From positions 91,915-155,914 of the forward strand of contig NZ_JAUXVZ010000035.1 of assembly GCF_030680185.1 (NCBI RefSeq): a stretch of 64,000 nucleotides of DNA, written 5' to 3'. Positions 1 to 9,617 of the stretch are shown here, in pieces (the stretch's first letter is position 1; every line of letters begins with the position of its first letter). The position numbers and the translations under genes were made by a program. This stretch comes from Phenylobacterium sp. GTDB taxonomy: Bacteria > Pseudomonadota > Alphaproteobacteria > Caulobacterales > Caulobacteraceae. A model generated the notes under the pieces. That model did not search any database. It was given only the letters and a program-made list of their open reading frames with translations, and had not been told where the DNA came from.

Positions 1-1
1 C

Positions 2-709
<708 letters not shown>

Positions 710-802
710 CGCCCGCCGTTCCAAGCCGAGGGCGATCACAAGCTTGGCCGCCAGGCCGACCCGTGTAATCTGGACGGCCCCCAAGCCATAGTCTGATCGC
801 CC

Positions 803-2485
803 TTGTCCCCTTCCGCCGCGCCGAAAGCTGACGCTGCTCAGCTGATCGAGACCATCTACGCCGTAGCCGCGCGGCCGGAGCGGTGGGAGGAGATCATCGC
901 CGCCGTGGGGGCCGCGCCGGAGGGCGGGCCGGAGGCCGACGCGGCCCTGGCCAATCTCCGGGGCCTGGAAGACGCTCAGCCTGGGGGCAAGCCGGACCTC
1001 GGCGTGATCCTGCTGTCGCCGACGGGCGGGGTGGTCGGCTGGAACAGCGCGGGCGAGGCGGTGTTTCGCGATCGCCTGGGGGTGGTCGAAAGCCGGGGCC
1101 TGCGCTTCTTCAATCCGTCCAACCATGAGGCTCTGGCCCATGCCCGGGCGCGGCTGGCGGAGTCCCGCGCCAATCAGGTGATCGTCAAGTTCGTCCAGGC
1201 CGAGGACGACGATCCGCACTTCGCCTATATGGCGCCGCTGTCGGCGACGCCGGCCGAGATGATCATCGATATTCCAGGCGCCGATCGCGCCTCGGCGGCC
1301 CTGATCTTCCCGGCGGTGGAGGCCACCGACCACCTCTGGCGCACGATCCGGGAAAGCTTTGGCCTCACCCCGGCCGAGACGCGGCTGGCGGCGCGGTTGA
1401 AGGACGGCCTGACGCTGAAGGAGTCGGCGGAGGACCTGAACGTCTCGCTCAACACCGTGCGCAACCAGCTGCGCGCGGTGTTCGAGAAGATGGGCCTCAA
1501 CCGCCAGAGCGACCTGGTCCGGGCCCTGGCTCAACTCAGCGCGCTGTCGTCCTCGCTGCAGTCGGCGGCGCCGGCCACCATCGCCGCCACCGAGGCCGGC
1601 GCCCTGGCGTCTGCGCCACCTGTGCTGACCCACCGCCTGGCCGACGGCCGCGCGCTCGCCTACCGGGCCTATGGAGATCCCGGGGGGCAGGCCTGCATGA
1701 TGGTCCACCAGGGCCTGGGCTCCAGTCTCCTGCCGCGGGGCACCGACCGGCTCGCCCGTGACCTGGGCCTCCACATCATCTGCGCCGAACGCCCGGGCAC
1801 GGGCCGTTCCGATCCCCAGCCGGAGCCCAGCTTCGCCACCATCGCCGAGGATCTCGTCGACCTGACGAACGCGCTTGGCCTGAAGCGGGTGCGCATCGCG
1901 GCGTTCATGAACGGCGTGGCGTTCGCCCTGGCCTATGCCGACGCGCTGGGGCCGCGGGCCGAGCGTCTTCTGCTGGCCTCGGGTCGCCCGACCGGCGTCG
2001 AGCCCGAGACAGAGCGTGACCGAAGCCATCCCGTCATCCTGCTGCGCCGACGCATGGCGCGGTCAGCCTGGGCGGTCGGGCCGCTCTATGCCCTGCTGCG
2101 TCGCAGGCTCTCGTTCCGGCAGGTGGAGACCATGGTGCGCACGGCGGCCTCGGCGCCCAGCGACGGCGCCTATCTGCGCAGTCATCCCGACGTGATGACC
2201 TACGTCTACGACTATATGAGCGAGTGCCTGAGCCGCAGCTCCAAAGGGGCGGCGCGCGAACTGATGCTCTGCACCCACACCCAGCGTCTGGACCTGCAGC
2301 GCCTGACCGCGCCGATCAGCGTCTGGTACGGCGCCGACGATCCCGGCGGCTCGCCCGAGCGCATGCTGGCCTGGCTGGGCCGCCCCTGTGCGGAGGTGCG
2401 CGTGGTCCCAGGGGTGGGACACTATCTCGCCCACAAGCACTGGCCCGACATCCTGGCCTGGCTGGCGGCCGATGACGTCTCTTAG
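803..2485 (+). CDS. LuxR-type HTH regulator fused to a serine-less alpha/beta-hydrolase domain
   Basis: 560 residues from a TTG start. An in-frame TGA at 794-796 excludes anything further upstream and no ATG or GTG lies close by. Residues 1-175 look like a PAS-type sensor region. Residues about 184-245 form a LuxR/GerE helix-turn-helix (LTPAETRLAARLKDGLTLKE, then VSLNTVRNQLRAVFEKMGL). Residues about 275-560 form an alpha/beta hydrolase with the oxyanion-type [17 protein letters not shown], an acid loop (YGADDPGG) and a terminal His (GVGHYL). The nucleophile elbow, normally G-x-S-x-G, reads A-F-M-N-G at residues 367-371, so the serine is Met369. I infer a ligand-sensing rather than catalytic domain. 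Its TAG stop overlaps the stop of the convergent aldolase gene. Confidence 0.85.
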   Translation: MSPSAAPKADAAQLIETIYAVAARPERWEEIIAAVGAAPEGGPEADAALANLRGLEDAQPGGKPDLGVILLSPTGGVVGWNSAGEAVFRDRLGVVESRGLRFFNPSNHEALAHARARLAESRANQVIVKFVQAEDDDPHFAYMAPLSATPAEMIIDIPGADRASAALIFPAVEATDHLWRTIRESFGLTPAETRLAARLKDGLTLKESAEDLNVSLNTVRNQLRAVFEKMGLNRQSDLVRALAQLSALSSSLQSAAPATIAATEAGALASAPPVLTHRLADGRALAYRAYGDPGGQACMMVHQGLGSSLLPRGTDRLARDLGLHIICAERPGTGRSDPQPEPSFATIAEDLVDLTNALGLKRVRIAAFMNGVAFALAYADALGPRAERLLLASGRPTGVEPETERDRSHPVILLRRRMARSAWAVGPLYALLRRRLSFRQVETMVRTAASAPSDGAYLRSHPDVMTYVYDYMSECLSRSSKGAARELMLCTHTQRLDLQRLTAPISVWYGADDPGGSPERMLAWLGRPCAEVRVVPGVGHYLAHKHWPDILAWLAADDVS

Positions 2486-3495
2486 GGAAGGACGTCCTTG
2501 AGGGCTGCGATCAGGGTTTCAATGGCCTCAGGCGTCGTGGCCCAGGAGCACATGAACCGCACCGAGCCGTCGATGAAGCGATAGACGAACCAGCCACTGG
2601 CCTGCAGCCGCTTCAGGGTCGGCTCGTCCATCTCCACGAAGACGGCGTTGGCCTCGACCGGGTGGCGCAGGGGCAGCGGCATGAGCTCGGCCAGGCGCCT
2701 GGCCATGGCGTTGGCGTGGGCGGCGCGGTCCACAAAGGCGCCGCTCTCCAGCATGCCGACGAAGGGGGCGGCGTAGAAGCGGCTCTTGGACGGCAACTGG
2801 CCCGACTGCTTCAGGCGCGCGTCGAAGCGGGGAATGAGGTCCTTGCGGAAGATGACGATCGCCTCGGCCGGCGTCATGCCCGCCTTGGTCCCGCCGATCA
2901 CCAGCAGATCCACGCCGAGGCCGGCGATGGTCTTGAGGTCGAAGCCGGCCGCCGCGGCGTTGGCCAGCCGCGCGCCGTCCAGATGGACGCCATAGCCGCG
3001 CTCACGGACAGGCCCGGTGAGCGCCGCAAGGTCGGCGGCCGCATAGACCGTGCCGTACTCGGTGGCGTTGGTCAGCGACAGGGCTGCAGGCGGCTGGGCG
3101 TGGGCGCTTTCGGCCCGCGCCAGGGCGGTGTGCAGCGCCTCCGGCTCGATCCGCCCTGAAGGCCCCTCCAGGCCCTGGATCGCCAGGCCGTGGCCGAAGA
3201 AGCCCGGGGCGCCGGTCTCGTCGGTGGCGACATGGGAGTCCCGGTGGGCCAGGACCCCTTCGAAGGGCCGCGCCAGCGCCGCCAGGCAGATGGAGTTGGC
3301 GGCCGTGCCGGAGGTGACGAAGCGGACCTCGGCGTCGGCGTCCAGCATCGCCCGGATCAGGTCGGCGGCCCGGGCCGTGGTCTCGTCCGAGCCATAGCTG
3401 GCGGCGAAGCCCGAATTGGCGGCGGTCATTGCGGCCATGGCCTCTGGCGCAGCCGGCGCGGTGTTGTCGGAGGCGAAGTCGTAGCGGGCGATCAT
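2482..3495 (-). CDS. ltaE: Low-specificity L-threonine aldolase
   Basis: 337 residues, the normal length of the beta-eliminating-lyase/threonine aldolase family (PLP fold type I). The N-terminus (YDFASDNTAPAAPEAMAAM) is characteristic. FVTSGTAANSICLAAL is the cofactor phosphate-binding turn, HLDGARLANA holds the PLP-ring-binding Asp, and LVIGGTKAGM contains the Schiff-base lysine. It cleaves threonine or allo-threonine to glycine and acetaldehyde in the cytoplasm. The ATG overlaps the stop of the upstream epoxide hydrolase gene by 4 nt (ATGA), so the two are probably translationally coupled. Confidence 0.9.
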   Translation of the reverse strand: MIARYDFASDNTAPAAPEAMAAMTAANSGFAASYGSDETTARAADLIRAMLDADAEVRFVTSGTAANSICLAALARPFEGVLAHRDSHVATDETGAPGFFGHGLAIQGLEGPSGRIEPEALHTALARAESAHAQPPAALSLTNATEYGTVYAAADLAALTGPVRERGYGVHLDGARLANAAAAGFDLKTIAGLGVDLLVIGGTKAGMTPAEAIVIFRKDLIPRFDARLKQSGQLPSKSRFYAAPFVGMLESGAFVDRAAHANAMARRLAELMPLPLRHPVEANAVFVEMDEPTLKRLQASGWFVYRFIDGSVRFMCSWATTPEAIETLIAALKDVLP

Positions 3496-4658
3496 CCCGC
3501 CGTTCTACCCCACGCCCGCACGTCGTCCACAAAGAGATCAGGTTCTTCCATGGCGGCGAAATGGCCGCCGCTCGGCATGTCGGTCCAGCGCACGATATTG
3601 TAGCCGCGGTCGGCGAAGGAGCGGGGCGGGGCGGGGTAGAGGGCCTCGCCGGGGAAGTTGGCGAAGGCGGTCGGCGTCTCGCACCGCTGGCCCGGCTGCA
3701 GGGCGACACCGCCCTCCTCCAGCATGCCGCGATAGTACCAGGCGCCGGTCGCGAAGCTGTCGGTCATCACATAGAGCATGATGTTGGTCAGCAGCTGGTC
3801 GCGGGAATAGACCGCGTCGAAGGGCTTGGTCCGCAGGTCCGACCAGTCGTGGAACCGCTCGGCGATCCAGGCGGCCTGGCCCACCGGGTTCGAGGCGCCC
3901 AGCCAGGCCAGGGACTGGGGCTTGGAGGCCTGCAGCCGGAAATAGGCGCCCATGACGTCCATCATGCCGGCCTGACGGGTCATCCAGGCGGTCTCTTCCG
4001 GCGTCTGCGGTCCGCCCGGCGCGCGGAAGGCCATCATGTTCAGGTGGATGGCTCGGGCGTGGGCGGCGTGATCGAGCCCCAGCCAGGAGGTGATCATCGA
4101 CCCCCAGTCGCCGCCCTGCGCCAGATAGGTCGAATAGCCAAGCACATCGGTCATCAGGGTGTTGAACAGCCGCGCCGTGCTCCGCTGGCCCATGGGGCGC
4201 GAGGGCTTGGATGAGAATCCGAAGCCCGGCAGGGAGGGGATGACGAGATCAAAGGCGTCGGCCGGATCGCCTCCAAACCGCGACGGGAAGGCCAGCTTCT
4301 CGATCACGCCCCAGAACTCGTAGTGCGAGCCCGGCCAGCCGTGGGACATCAGCAGCGGGCGCTTGCCGCCAGCCTCGCCCACCACATGGACGAAGTGCAG
4401 GTCGAAATCCTCCACCCGGGCGGTGAACTGCGGGAAGCGGTTGAGTTCGGCCACCGCGGCGCGCCAGTCATAGGCGCCTGTCCAGTGGTCGCAGAGGCCC
4501 TTCAGCCAGGCCCCGTCGCAGCCATAGGCCCAGCCGTCGGGGACCTCGGGGATCGGCGGCCACTCATAGTTGGCCACCTTGTCCAGCACGGCGCCGACGC
4601 GGGCCTCGTCCCAACGGACTTCGAACGGTTTCACCTGGCTCACGGCGCGCTCCCTCAT
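3492..4658 (-). CDS. Epoxide hydrolase, alpha/beta fold (EHN domain type)
   Basis: 388 residues with the N-terminal epoxide-hydrolase domain (about 8-110) followed by an alpha/beta hydrolase core. SHGWPGSHYEFW is the HGxP oxyanion motif and AQGGDWGSM carries the Asp nucleophile. A tyrosine in WYYRGML fits the epoxide-polarising Tyr, and SGGHFAAMEEP carries the catalytic His. The family opens epoxides to diols through an aspartyl ester. The substrate is unknown. Its ATG is 53 bp after the TetR stop, so it probably belongs to a tetR-EH-ltaE transcript. Confidence 0.88.
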   Translation of the reverse strand: MRERAVSQVKPFEVRWDEARVGAVLDKVANYEWPPIPEVPDGWAYGCDGAWLKGLCDHWTGAYDWRAAVAELNRFPQFTARVEDFDLHFVHVVGEAGGKRPLLMSHGWPGSHYEFWGVIEKLAFPSRFGGDPADAFDLVIPSLPGFGFSSKPSRPMGQRSTARLFNTLMTDVLGYSTYLAQGGDWGSMITSWLGLDHAAHARAIHLNMMAFRAPGGPQTPEETAWMTRQAGMMDVMGAYFRLQASKPQSLAWLGASNPVGQAAWIAERFHDWSDLRTKPFDAVYSRDQLLTNIMLYVMTDSFATGAWYYRGMLEEGGVALQPGQRCETPTAFANFPGEALYPAPPRSFADRGYNIVRWTDMPSGGHFAAMEEPDLFVDDVRAWGRTAG

Positions 4659-4711
4659 GGCTTCTTATGGGGCGAGGGTGCCCGGCTTGACCTTGGGCGC
4701 GTCAAGGCCGA

Positions 4712-5311
4712 TCAGGCGGCCGGGCGCAGCCCCCGCGATATGGCCGGAATGACCTCGGCGATCAGCTTGCGTGCGCCGCCAGACGGCAGCTTGCCGACCA
4801 TTTCCAGCACGATGCAGCCGTGGGTCGAAGCCCAGAACATCTCGCCGATCCGCACCGGGTCGCCCGCCAGATGGCCGGACTCCACCAGGCTGCGCACATA
4901 TTGGCTCATGGTCTGCCGCGCCCGGCCAGCCGCGCGGGCCAGCTCCGGATAGTCGACCTCGTTGGGCTGATACATGTCGAACATCAGCTTGTAGGTCTGA
5001 GGATGTTCGAAGGCGAAGGTGACATAGGCCTCGCCCACCGCAGCCCCCTTGGCCCGGGCGTCGCCGGGCTGGGCGTAGGCCGCCTCCAGGGCCTCGGCGA
5101 ACCGGTCGAAGCCGGCGGTGCGCACCGCGGCCAGGATGTCGTCCTTGTCCTTGAAATAGCGATAGGGGGTCATGGGGCTGACCCCGAGCGCCGAGGCCAG
5201 CTGGCGCATGGTCACCGCTTCTGGCCCCTTTTGCGCGAACAGCTGCTCGGCCACCTCGCACAGCCGGTCACGGAAATCGGCGACGTCGGACTCGGAAAGG
5301 ATGCGGGGCAT
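4712..5311 (-). CDS. TetR/AcrR family transcriptional regulator
   Basis: 199 residues. The N-terminal TetR helix-turn-helix is clear (AEQLFAQKGPEAVTMRQLAS, then LGVSPMTPYRYFKDKDDILA). The C-terminal ligand-binding half has the helical pattern of TetR proteins with a WHG-type C-domain. It is first in a minus-strand run with epoxide hydrolase and threonine aldolase, and its own upstream region carries a 13-bp palindrome at 5364-5376, so autorepression and control of the epoxide hydrolase are the likely roles. The inducer cannot be told. Confidence 0.9.
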   Translation of the reverse strand: MPRILSESDVADFRDRLCEVAEQLFAQKGPEAVTMRQLASALGVSPMTPYRYFKDKDDILAAVRTAGFDRFAEALEAAYAQPGDARAKGAAVGEAYVTFAFEHPQTYKLMFDMYQPNEVDYPELARAAGRARQTMSQYVRSLVESGHLAGDPVRIGEMFWASTHGCIVLEMVGKLPSGGARKLIAEVIPAISRGLRPAA

Positions 5312-5363
5312 CGGGCTCGCAGGACTGGCTGATCAGCAGGGGTGTGACCCCCTCACTGTTACA

Positions 5364-5376
5364 TTTACGTCGTAAA
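5364..5376. promoter_or_regulatory. TetR-type operator palindrome
   Basis: TTTACG-T-CGTAAA is a perfect 6-bp inverted repeat with one central base. It lies 52-65 bp upstream of the tetR start in an otherwise AT-richer 115-bp gap between the saccharopine-dehydrogenase-like gene and tetR. Spacing and symmetry fit an autoregulatory TetR site. The binding protein is inferred from position. Confidence 0.6.
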
Positions 5377-5427
5377 ATCAACCTGCATCGCCTGCGGCCC
5401 GCCGCCGCGCCGTGTCGTGGCCGCCGC

Positions 5428-6579
5428 TTAGGCCTCCACCTCGAAGGTCATGCCCGCATTGGCCCGCAGGCGCTCGACCAGCTTCATCCCCATGGCCGCG
5501 CCCGGCGTCCAGACACCGCCCGGGGTGTCGGTCGCCTCATTGATCAGGCAGATGGCCGCCTCGCCGATCATCTTGGAGGTGCAGCCATAGCCGGGGTCCT
5601 TGTCGCCGGTGACGGCCACGCGCATCTGCTCGCCGCCCTCGCCCAGGCCGATGAACAGCACGTCGAAGAAGCCGGTCTCCCGCTCTTCCTTGCTGGGGCC
5701 TTCGCCGGGCTTGGGGCCGCCCTCGGCGCCCAGGGCCGGAGCCGGCGGGGCGTTGGGATCGACCACCACCATCTCGTCATAGACGAGGTCTTGGCCATAG
5801 GCGTGGCCGGTCAGCAGGTTGGAGCGATGGACATTGCGGGTGTTGATCGCCGCCATGACGAACGGGCCGACCGTGGCGCCCAGGTCGCCGTCCTCCTCCA
5901 CCTTGTCGCCCCGGGGCTGCTCAGGCCCCTTGAAGCCCGGCGTCAGGGCGAAGGGGTCGATCATCAGGGCCAGCAGGCTGGGGTCCTTGGACAGGGCCGC
6001 CATGGTCGCCTTCAGGCTGGCGGCGGTGCCGCCCGAGAAGCCGCCCTTCATCTTGCGCACGCGCCCCTTCACCCGCGGCAGGGCATGGCCGAACTTCGCC
6101 TTGGCCTCCTGCGCCAGATAGAAGACGCCGAGCTCAAAGGGAATGGAGTCGAAGCCGCAGGAGAAGACGATCCGCGCGCCGGTCTCTTTCGCCTTCGCCT
6201 CATGGGCGTCGATCATGTGGCGCATCCACACCGGCTCGCCGCAGAGATCGAGATAGTCGGTTCCGGCCTCCACACAGGCCGCGACCAGGTCGTTTCCGTA
6301 GAGCTGATAGGGACCGACGGTGGTGATCACCGCCTTGGTCCGCTCGACCATCGCCTTGAGCGACGCCTTGTCGTCGGCGTCGGCGACCACCAGGGGGGTG
6401 TCGGCTGGCGCGCCGATCTCGTCGCGGACGGCGGCCAGCTTGTCGGCGCTGCGTCCGGCCATGGCCCACTTTACGTCGCCGTCCACGCCGTAGCGTTTGG
6501 CCAGGTGCTCGGCCACCAGCCGGCCGGTGAAGCCGGTGGCGCCATAGACGATGATGTCGAACTCGGCGTCTTGTCTCAC
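5428..6579 (-). CDS. Saccharopine dehydrogenase-like / trans-acting enoyl reductase family protein
   Basis: 383 residues. The N-terminus DIIVYGATGFTGRLVAEHLA is a Rossmann NAD(P)-binding motif of the G-A-T-G-F-T-G type seen in the saccharopine dehydrogenase-like oxidoreductases that include mycobacterial trans-acting enoyl reductases. Further family marks are MAGRSADKL, TTVGPYQLYG, DLCGEPVWMR, and the central FSCGFDSIPFELG. Members of this subgroup reduce lipid or polyketide intermediates rather than saccharopine; the substrate here is not known. The start overlaps the stop of the upstream Old Yellow Enzyme gene by 4 nt (ATGA), which suggests two reductases acting in one pathway. Confidence 0.85.
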   Translation of the reverse strand: MRQDAEFDIIVYGATGFTGRLVAEHLAKRYGVDGDVKWAMAGRSADKLAAVRDEIGAPADTPLVVADADDKASLKAMVERTKAVITTVGPYQLYGNDLVAACVEAGTDYLDLCGEPVWMRHMIDAHEAKAKETGARIVFSCGFDSIPFELGVFYLAQEAKAKFGHALPRVKGRVRKMKGGFSGGTAASLKATMAALSKDPSLLALMIDPFALTPGFKGPEQPRGDKVEEDGDLGATVGPFVMAAINTRNVHRSNLLTGHAYGQDLVYDEMVVVDPNAPPAPALGAEGGPKPGEGPSKEERETGFFDVLFIGLGEGGEQMRVAVTGDKDPGYGCTSKMIGEAAICLINEATDTPGGVWTPGAAMGMKLVERLRANAGMTFEVEA

Positions 6580-7679
6580 AGGGCGTCCTCCGTCTGGTCC
6601 TGGGCCACGAAGCCCGGCCAGTTGTTCATATAGGTGATGAAGCGCGGGCTCAGGCCCTCGGCCGCCAGATGGGCGCGGGTCACCGGCAGGGCGATGGGCG
6701 CAAAATCCGGGTCGGCCTGGACCTTCTGCGGATAGTCGTGGTGCAGAATGGCGGCCCGGCCGATCAGCACATAGTCGGCGCCGGCGGCCAGGGCCTCGCG
6801 GGCCTGGGCGGCGGTCATGATCTTGCCAGCCACGCCCAGGCGCACCTCGCCCCGGGGCAGGTCGGCGAAATAGGACATCAGGCTGCGGCCCTTAAAGGCG
6901 GCTTCCGTCGGCTCCTTGCGCACGTCCCACAGCGACATGTCGAGGAAGTCCAGGGCCGGATGAACCAGCATCTGGGCGGCCAGGTCGCGGATCTCGGCCA
7001 GTTCCAGGCCAAAGCGTTCAGGCGACAGGCGCAGGCCGAGCAGGAAGTCCTCGCCGCAGCGGGCGCGTATGCCCTCGACGATCTCGACGATGATCCGGGC
7101 GCGGTTTTCGGCCGAGCCGCCATAGGCGTCGGTGCGGCGATTGAGCTCGGGCGAGAGGAACTGGCAGAGGATGTAGCCATGGGCGCCATGCACCTCGACC
7201 CCGTCGAAGCCGGCCGCCTTGGAGCGCTCGGCGCCGGCGATGAAGGCCGCGATCAGCTCGGCGACCTCGGCCTCCGTCAGCGCCCGCGCGCCGGTCTCGG
7301 GATCGTCCGAAGGACAGACCGGCGCCTGGCCGATCAGCTCCTGGGGTGAGCGGTTGCCGGCGTGATGCAGCTGCAGAACCGCCACGCTGCCCTGCGCCTT
7401 GATGGCCGCGGCCAGGCGCGTCAGGCCAGGAAGATGGTCGTCAGAGAAGACGCCCAGCTGGCCGGGAAAGCCCTGGCCGATCTTCTGGACGTGAGCCGCG
7501 CAGGTCATGGTCAGGCCAAAGCCGCCCTTGGCCCGCATCGTCAGCCAGTGGAACTCCTCATCCGAGAGGGTTCCGTCCTCGTGGCTCTGAGTGTTGGTCA
7601 GCGGCGCCAGCATGAAGCGGTTCGGCATGGCCGGGCCGTGGGCGAAGCTGAGGGGCGCAAAGAGGTCGGGCTGGGCCAT
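6576..7679 (-). CDS. NADH:flavin oxidoreductase (Old Yellow Enzyme family)
   Basis: 367 residues, one FMN TIM-barrel domain. Marks are MLAPLTNTQSHEDGTLSDEE at the N-terminus, LQLHHAGNRSPQ at the substrate-binding strand, and FDGVEVHGAHGYILCQFLSP followed by NRRTDAYGGSAENRARI, the hallmark of the family. The phosphate-binding end is VAGKIMTAAQAREALAAGAD, then YVLIGRAA. It reduces activated C=C bonds with NAD(P)H. It leads a two-gene unit with the saccharopine-dehydrogenase-like gene and diverges from a quinone oxidoreductase across a 140-bp gap. Confidence 0.92.
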   Translation of the reverse strand: MAQPDLFAPLSFAHGPAMPNRFMLAPLTNTQSHEDGTLSDEEFHWLTMRAKGGFGLTMTCAAHVQKIGQGFPGQLGVFSDDHLPGLTRLAAAIKAQGSVAVLQLHHAGNRSPQELIGQAPVCPSDDPETGARALTEAEVAELIAAFIAGAERSKAAGFDGVEVHGAHGYILCQFLSPELNRRTDAYGGSAENRARIIVEIVEGIRARCGEDFLLGLRLSPERFGLELAEIRDLAAQMLVHPALDFLDMSLWDVRKEPTEAAFKGRSLMSYFADLPRGEVRLGVAGKIMTAAQAREALAAGADYVLIGRAAILHHDYPQKVQADPDFAPIALPVTRAHLAAEGLSPRFITYMNNWPGFVAQDQTEDAL

Positions 7680-7700
7680 GGTCTCGTCTCCGTCGGCAGG

Positions 7701-7713
7701 TGAACCCTGTTCA
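7701..7713. promoter_or_regulatory. Operator-like inverted repeat between divergent oxidoreductase genes
   Basis: TGAAC-CCT-GTTCA is a perfect 5-bp inverted repeat with a 3-bp centre, 22-34 bp upstream of the Old Yellow Enzyme start, in the gap separating it from the quinone oxidoreductase. No regulator gene adjoins it, so the cognate protein is unknown. A site this short can arise by chance. Confidence 0.35.
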
Positions 7714-7819
7714 TAGACGAGCCCGCCGTCCCCACGAAGGGGCGCCGTGGCGGAAGGCCCGGCTTGTATCCCTCGCCACCGCGGGCCATCCAGGGGCCAA
7801 CAGCAATCCTGGAGGTCAC

Positions 7820-8806
7820 ATGCGCGCCGTCTGGTATGACAGAACCGGCCCCGCCCGCGAGGTGCTGCAACTGGGCGAACAGCCCAAGCCCCAGGCTGGC
7901 CAGGGCCAGGTGCTGATCGCGGTGAAGGCCTCAGGGGTCAATCCGTCCGATGTGGGCATGCGGGGCGGCGCGTCCGGCGCGCCCATGGCCTATCCGAAGA
8001 TCATCCCCCATAGCGACGGCGCCGGCGTCGTCGAGGCGGTGGGGCCGGGCGTGTCGCCGGCCTGGGTCGGGCGCCGCGTCTGGTTCTATAACGGCCAGCG
8101 CAACGGCCGGGCCTTCGGGGCGGCGGCGGAATATATCGAGCTGGACGTGGACCTGGTTCGGACCCTGCCTGACGAGGTGTCGTTTGCGCAGGGCGCCACC
8201 CTGGGCATCCCCTGCATGACCGCCCACCGCGCCCTGTTCCTCGCAGGTCCGGTCCAGGGCCGCACCGTGCTGGTGACCGGCGGGGCCGGAGCCGTAGGCC
8301 ACTATGCGGTGCAGCTGGCCAAATGGGCCGGCGCGACGGTGATCGCGACGGTGTTCAACGCCGACAAGGCCGAGCGGGCCCGGGCCGGGGGCGCCGACCA
8401 CACCATCGATTATCGCCGCGAGGATGTGGCCGCCCGGGTGCGCGACCTGACCGGCGGCCAGGGCGTGCATCACGTGGTCGAGGTGGATTTCGGCGGCAAC
8501 GCCGCGGCCACCCTGGCCAGCGTTAGCCTGAATGGCTCGGTGGCCTATTACGCCACCAAGGGGTCCCGCGAGCCGGCGATCCCCGCTGGCGTGCTGATGG
8601 GGCTGAACCTCTCGATCCACGGGGTCTACCTGCCGGTCAGCCCGCACGAAGCGCGGCGCCGCGCCCAGGCCGATATCACCGCCTGGATCGGCACGGGCCA
8701 GGCCATCCTGTCGGTCGCCGGGACCTATTCGCTGGAGGATTGCGCCGCGGCCCACGAGGCCGTGGAGGCCGGGACCAAGGTCGGCACGGTGGTGGTCGAG
8801 CCGTGA
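7820..8806 (+). CDS. Zinc-independent NADPH:quinone oxidoreductase (MDR superfamily)
   Basis: 328 residues, started at the ATG 5 nt after a strong GGAGG. The N-terminal GroES-like half has VKASGVNPSDVGMRGG and PHSDGAGVVEAVGPGV, without the structural-zinc cysteines. The Rossmann half has VLVTGGAGAVGHYAVQLAKW for NADPH binding and the usual DHTIDYRREDV. The family reduces quinones or enones with NADPH. The stop overlaps the GTG of the following NTF2-like gene (GTGA), so the two are co-translated. Confidence 0.92.
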   Translation: MRAVWYDRTGPAREVLQLGEQPKPQAGQGQVLIAVKASGVNPSDVGMRGGASGAPMAYPKIIPHSDGAGVVEAVGPGVSPAWVGRRVWFYNGQRNGRAFGAAAEYIELDVDLVRTLPDEVSFAQGATLGIPCMTAHRALFLAGPVQGRTVLVTGGAGAVGHYAVQLAKWAGATVIATVFNADKAERARAGGADHTIDYRREDVAARVRDLTGGQGVHHVVEVDFGGNAAATLASVSLNGSVAYYATKGSREPAIPAGVLMGLNLSIHGVYLPVSPHEARRRAQADITAWIGTGQAILSVAGTYSLEDCAAAHEAVEAGTKVGTVVVEP

Positions 8807-9186
8807 CGACGCCCAAGGACGCCATCCTTGCCCGCCGCCGCCTGACCAACAAGCTGATCGCCGCCAGGGACGCCGCCCGCCTGCGGCCCTTCTTCGATCC
8901 CGGCGTGACGGTGATCGTCGGCGATGGCGGGGTGATCAGCGGCGTCGAGGCGGTGATCGCCGCCTTCGCCGCCCAGTTCGCCGACCCGGACTTCACAGCC
9001 TTCGTCCGCACGCCTGAGGCGGTGGAACTGGACGCCGCCGGCGAGCGCGCGGCCGAGCGCGGGACCTGGGTGGCGGTCTCCCGCAGCCAGGGTGAGCACA
9101 TCGCCGGCTGGTACCTGGCCGCCTGGACCAAGGTTCGTGGTCAATGGCTGATCGAGAGCGAGACCTTCGTCACCCTGCGGGGGTGA
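8803..9186 (+). CDS. NTF2-like / SnoaL-DUF4440 family protein
   Basis: 127 residues from a GTG that overlaps the preceding stop by 4 nt. The pattern is typical of the NTF2-like cone fold: an N-terminal helix with RRLTNKLIAARD, then FFDPGVTVIVGDGGVISGVE, and a C-terminal sheet with AGWYLAAWTKVRGQWLIESE. Such proteins are small ligand-binding or hydrolase/isomerase domains; no catalytic residue set can be assigned. The 3' end overlaps the convergent membrane-protein gene by 17 nt. Confidence 0.8.
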   Translation: MTTPKDAILARRRLTNKLIAARDAARLRPFFDPGVTVIVGDGGVISGVEAVIAAFAAQFADPDFTAFVRTPEAVELDAAGERAAERGTWVAVSRSQGEHIAGWYLAAWTKVRGQWLIESETFVTLRG

Positions 9187-9589
9187 GGTTCTCCGCCGTC
9201 GCCGGCTTGCGATAGGCGTAGAGCAGCAGGATCTGGGCGACGATGATGAAGATGGCGGCGCCCGACAGCAGGAAGGCGTCGTCATAGACCTTGGGCGAGA
9301 GGACGAACTCGCCTTTCATCACCTTGCGCCAGCCGTTGAAGTGCTGGGTCGATCCCACCACCAGGCCGAACACCGCCAGGATCGAGCCCAGATATCGGGT
9401 GATCCAGAAGCCGGGATTGGGGGTCAGCATCAGCAGGCCAAGCAGGCCGATCACCGTCCGCTGGGTCCGGCAATAGGGACAGACATAGACCATGCCGGTC
9501 AGCTCCGCCGTCCAGGTCAGGATGCTGATCGCCACCGCGATCAGGCCCAGCAGGCGCATCCGCCCCGTCCAGAATTCGAGCTGCAGCAT
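9170..9589 (-). CDS. Small four-helix membrane protein with CPYC motif, DsbB-like
   Basis: 139 residues with about four hydrophobic segments (near 12-30, 44-58, 64-80 and 105-125). After the first helix comes VYVCPYCRTQRTVIGLLGLL, a CxxC followed by Gln-Arg at the start of the next helix. This recalls the DsbB layout, where a CxxC loop precedes a helix beginning with an arginine. A second cysteine pair, needed for classic DsbB activity, is absent, so the disulfide-relay role is only a suggestion. Its upstream region has a palindrome at 9618-9630. Confidence 0.7.
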   Translation of the reverse strand: MLQLEFWTGRMRLLGLIAVAISILTWTAELTGMVYVCPYCRTQRTVIGLLGLLMLTPNPGFWITRYLGSILAVFGLVVGSTQHFNGWRKVMKGEFVLSPKVYDDAFLLSGAAIFIIVAQILLLYAYRKPATAENLTPAG

Positions 9590-9617
9590 TGGCGTCCCCC
9601 CGGCTTATGCGCACAGT

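Noticed and set aside
7701..7713. LexA (SOS) box
   Set aside because: Alphaproteobacterial LexA sites are direct repeats GTTC-N7-GTTC; this is an inverted repeat TGAAC-N3-GTTCA.
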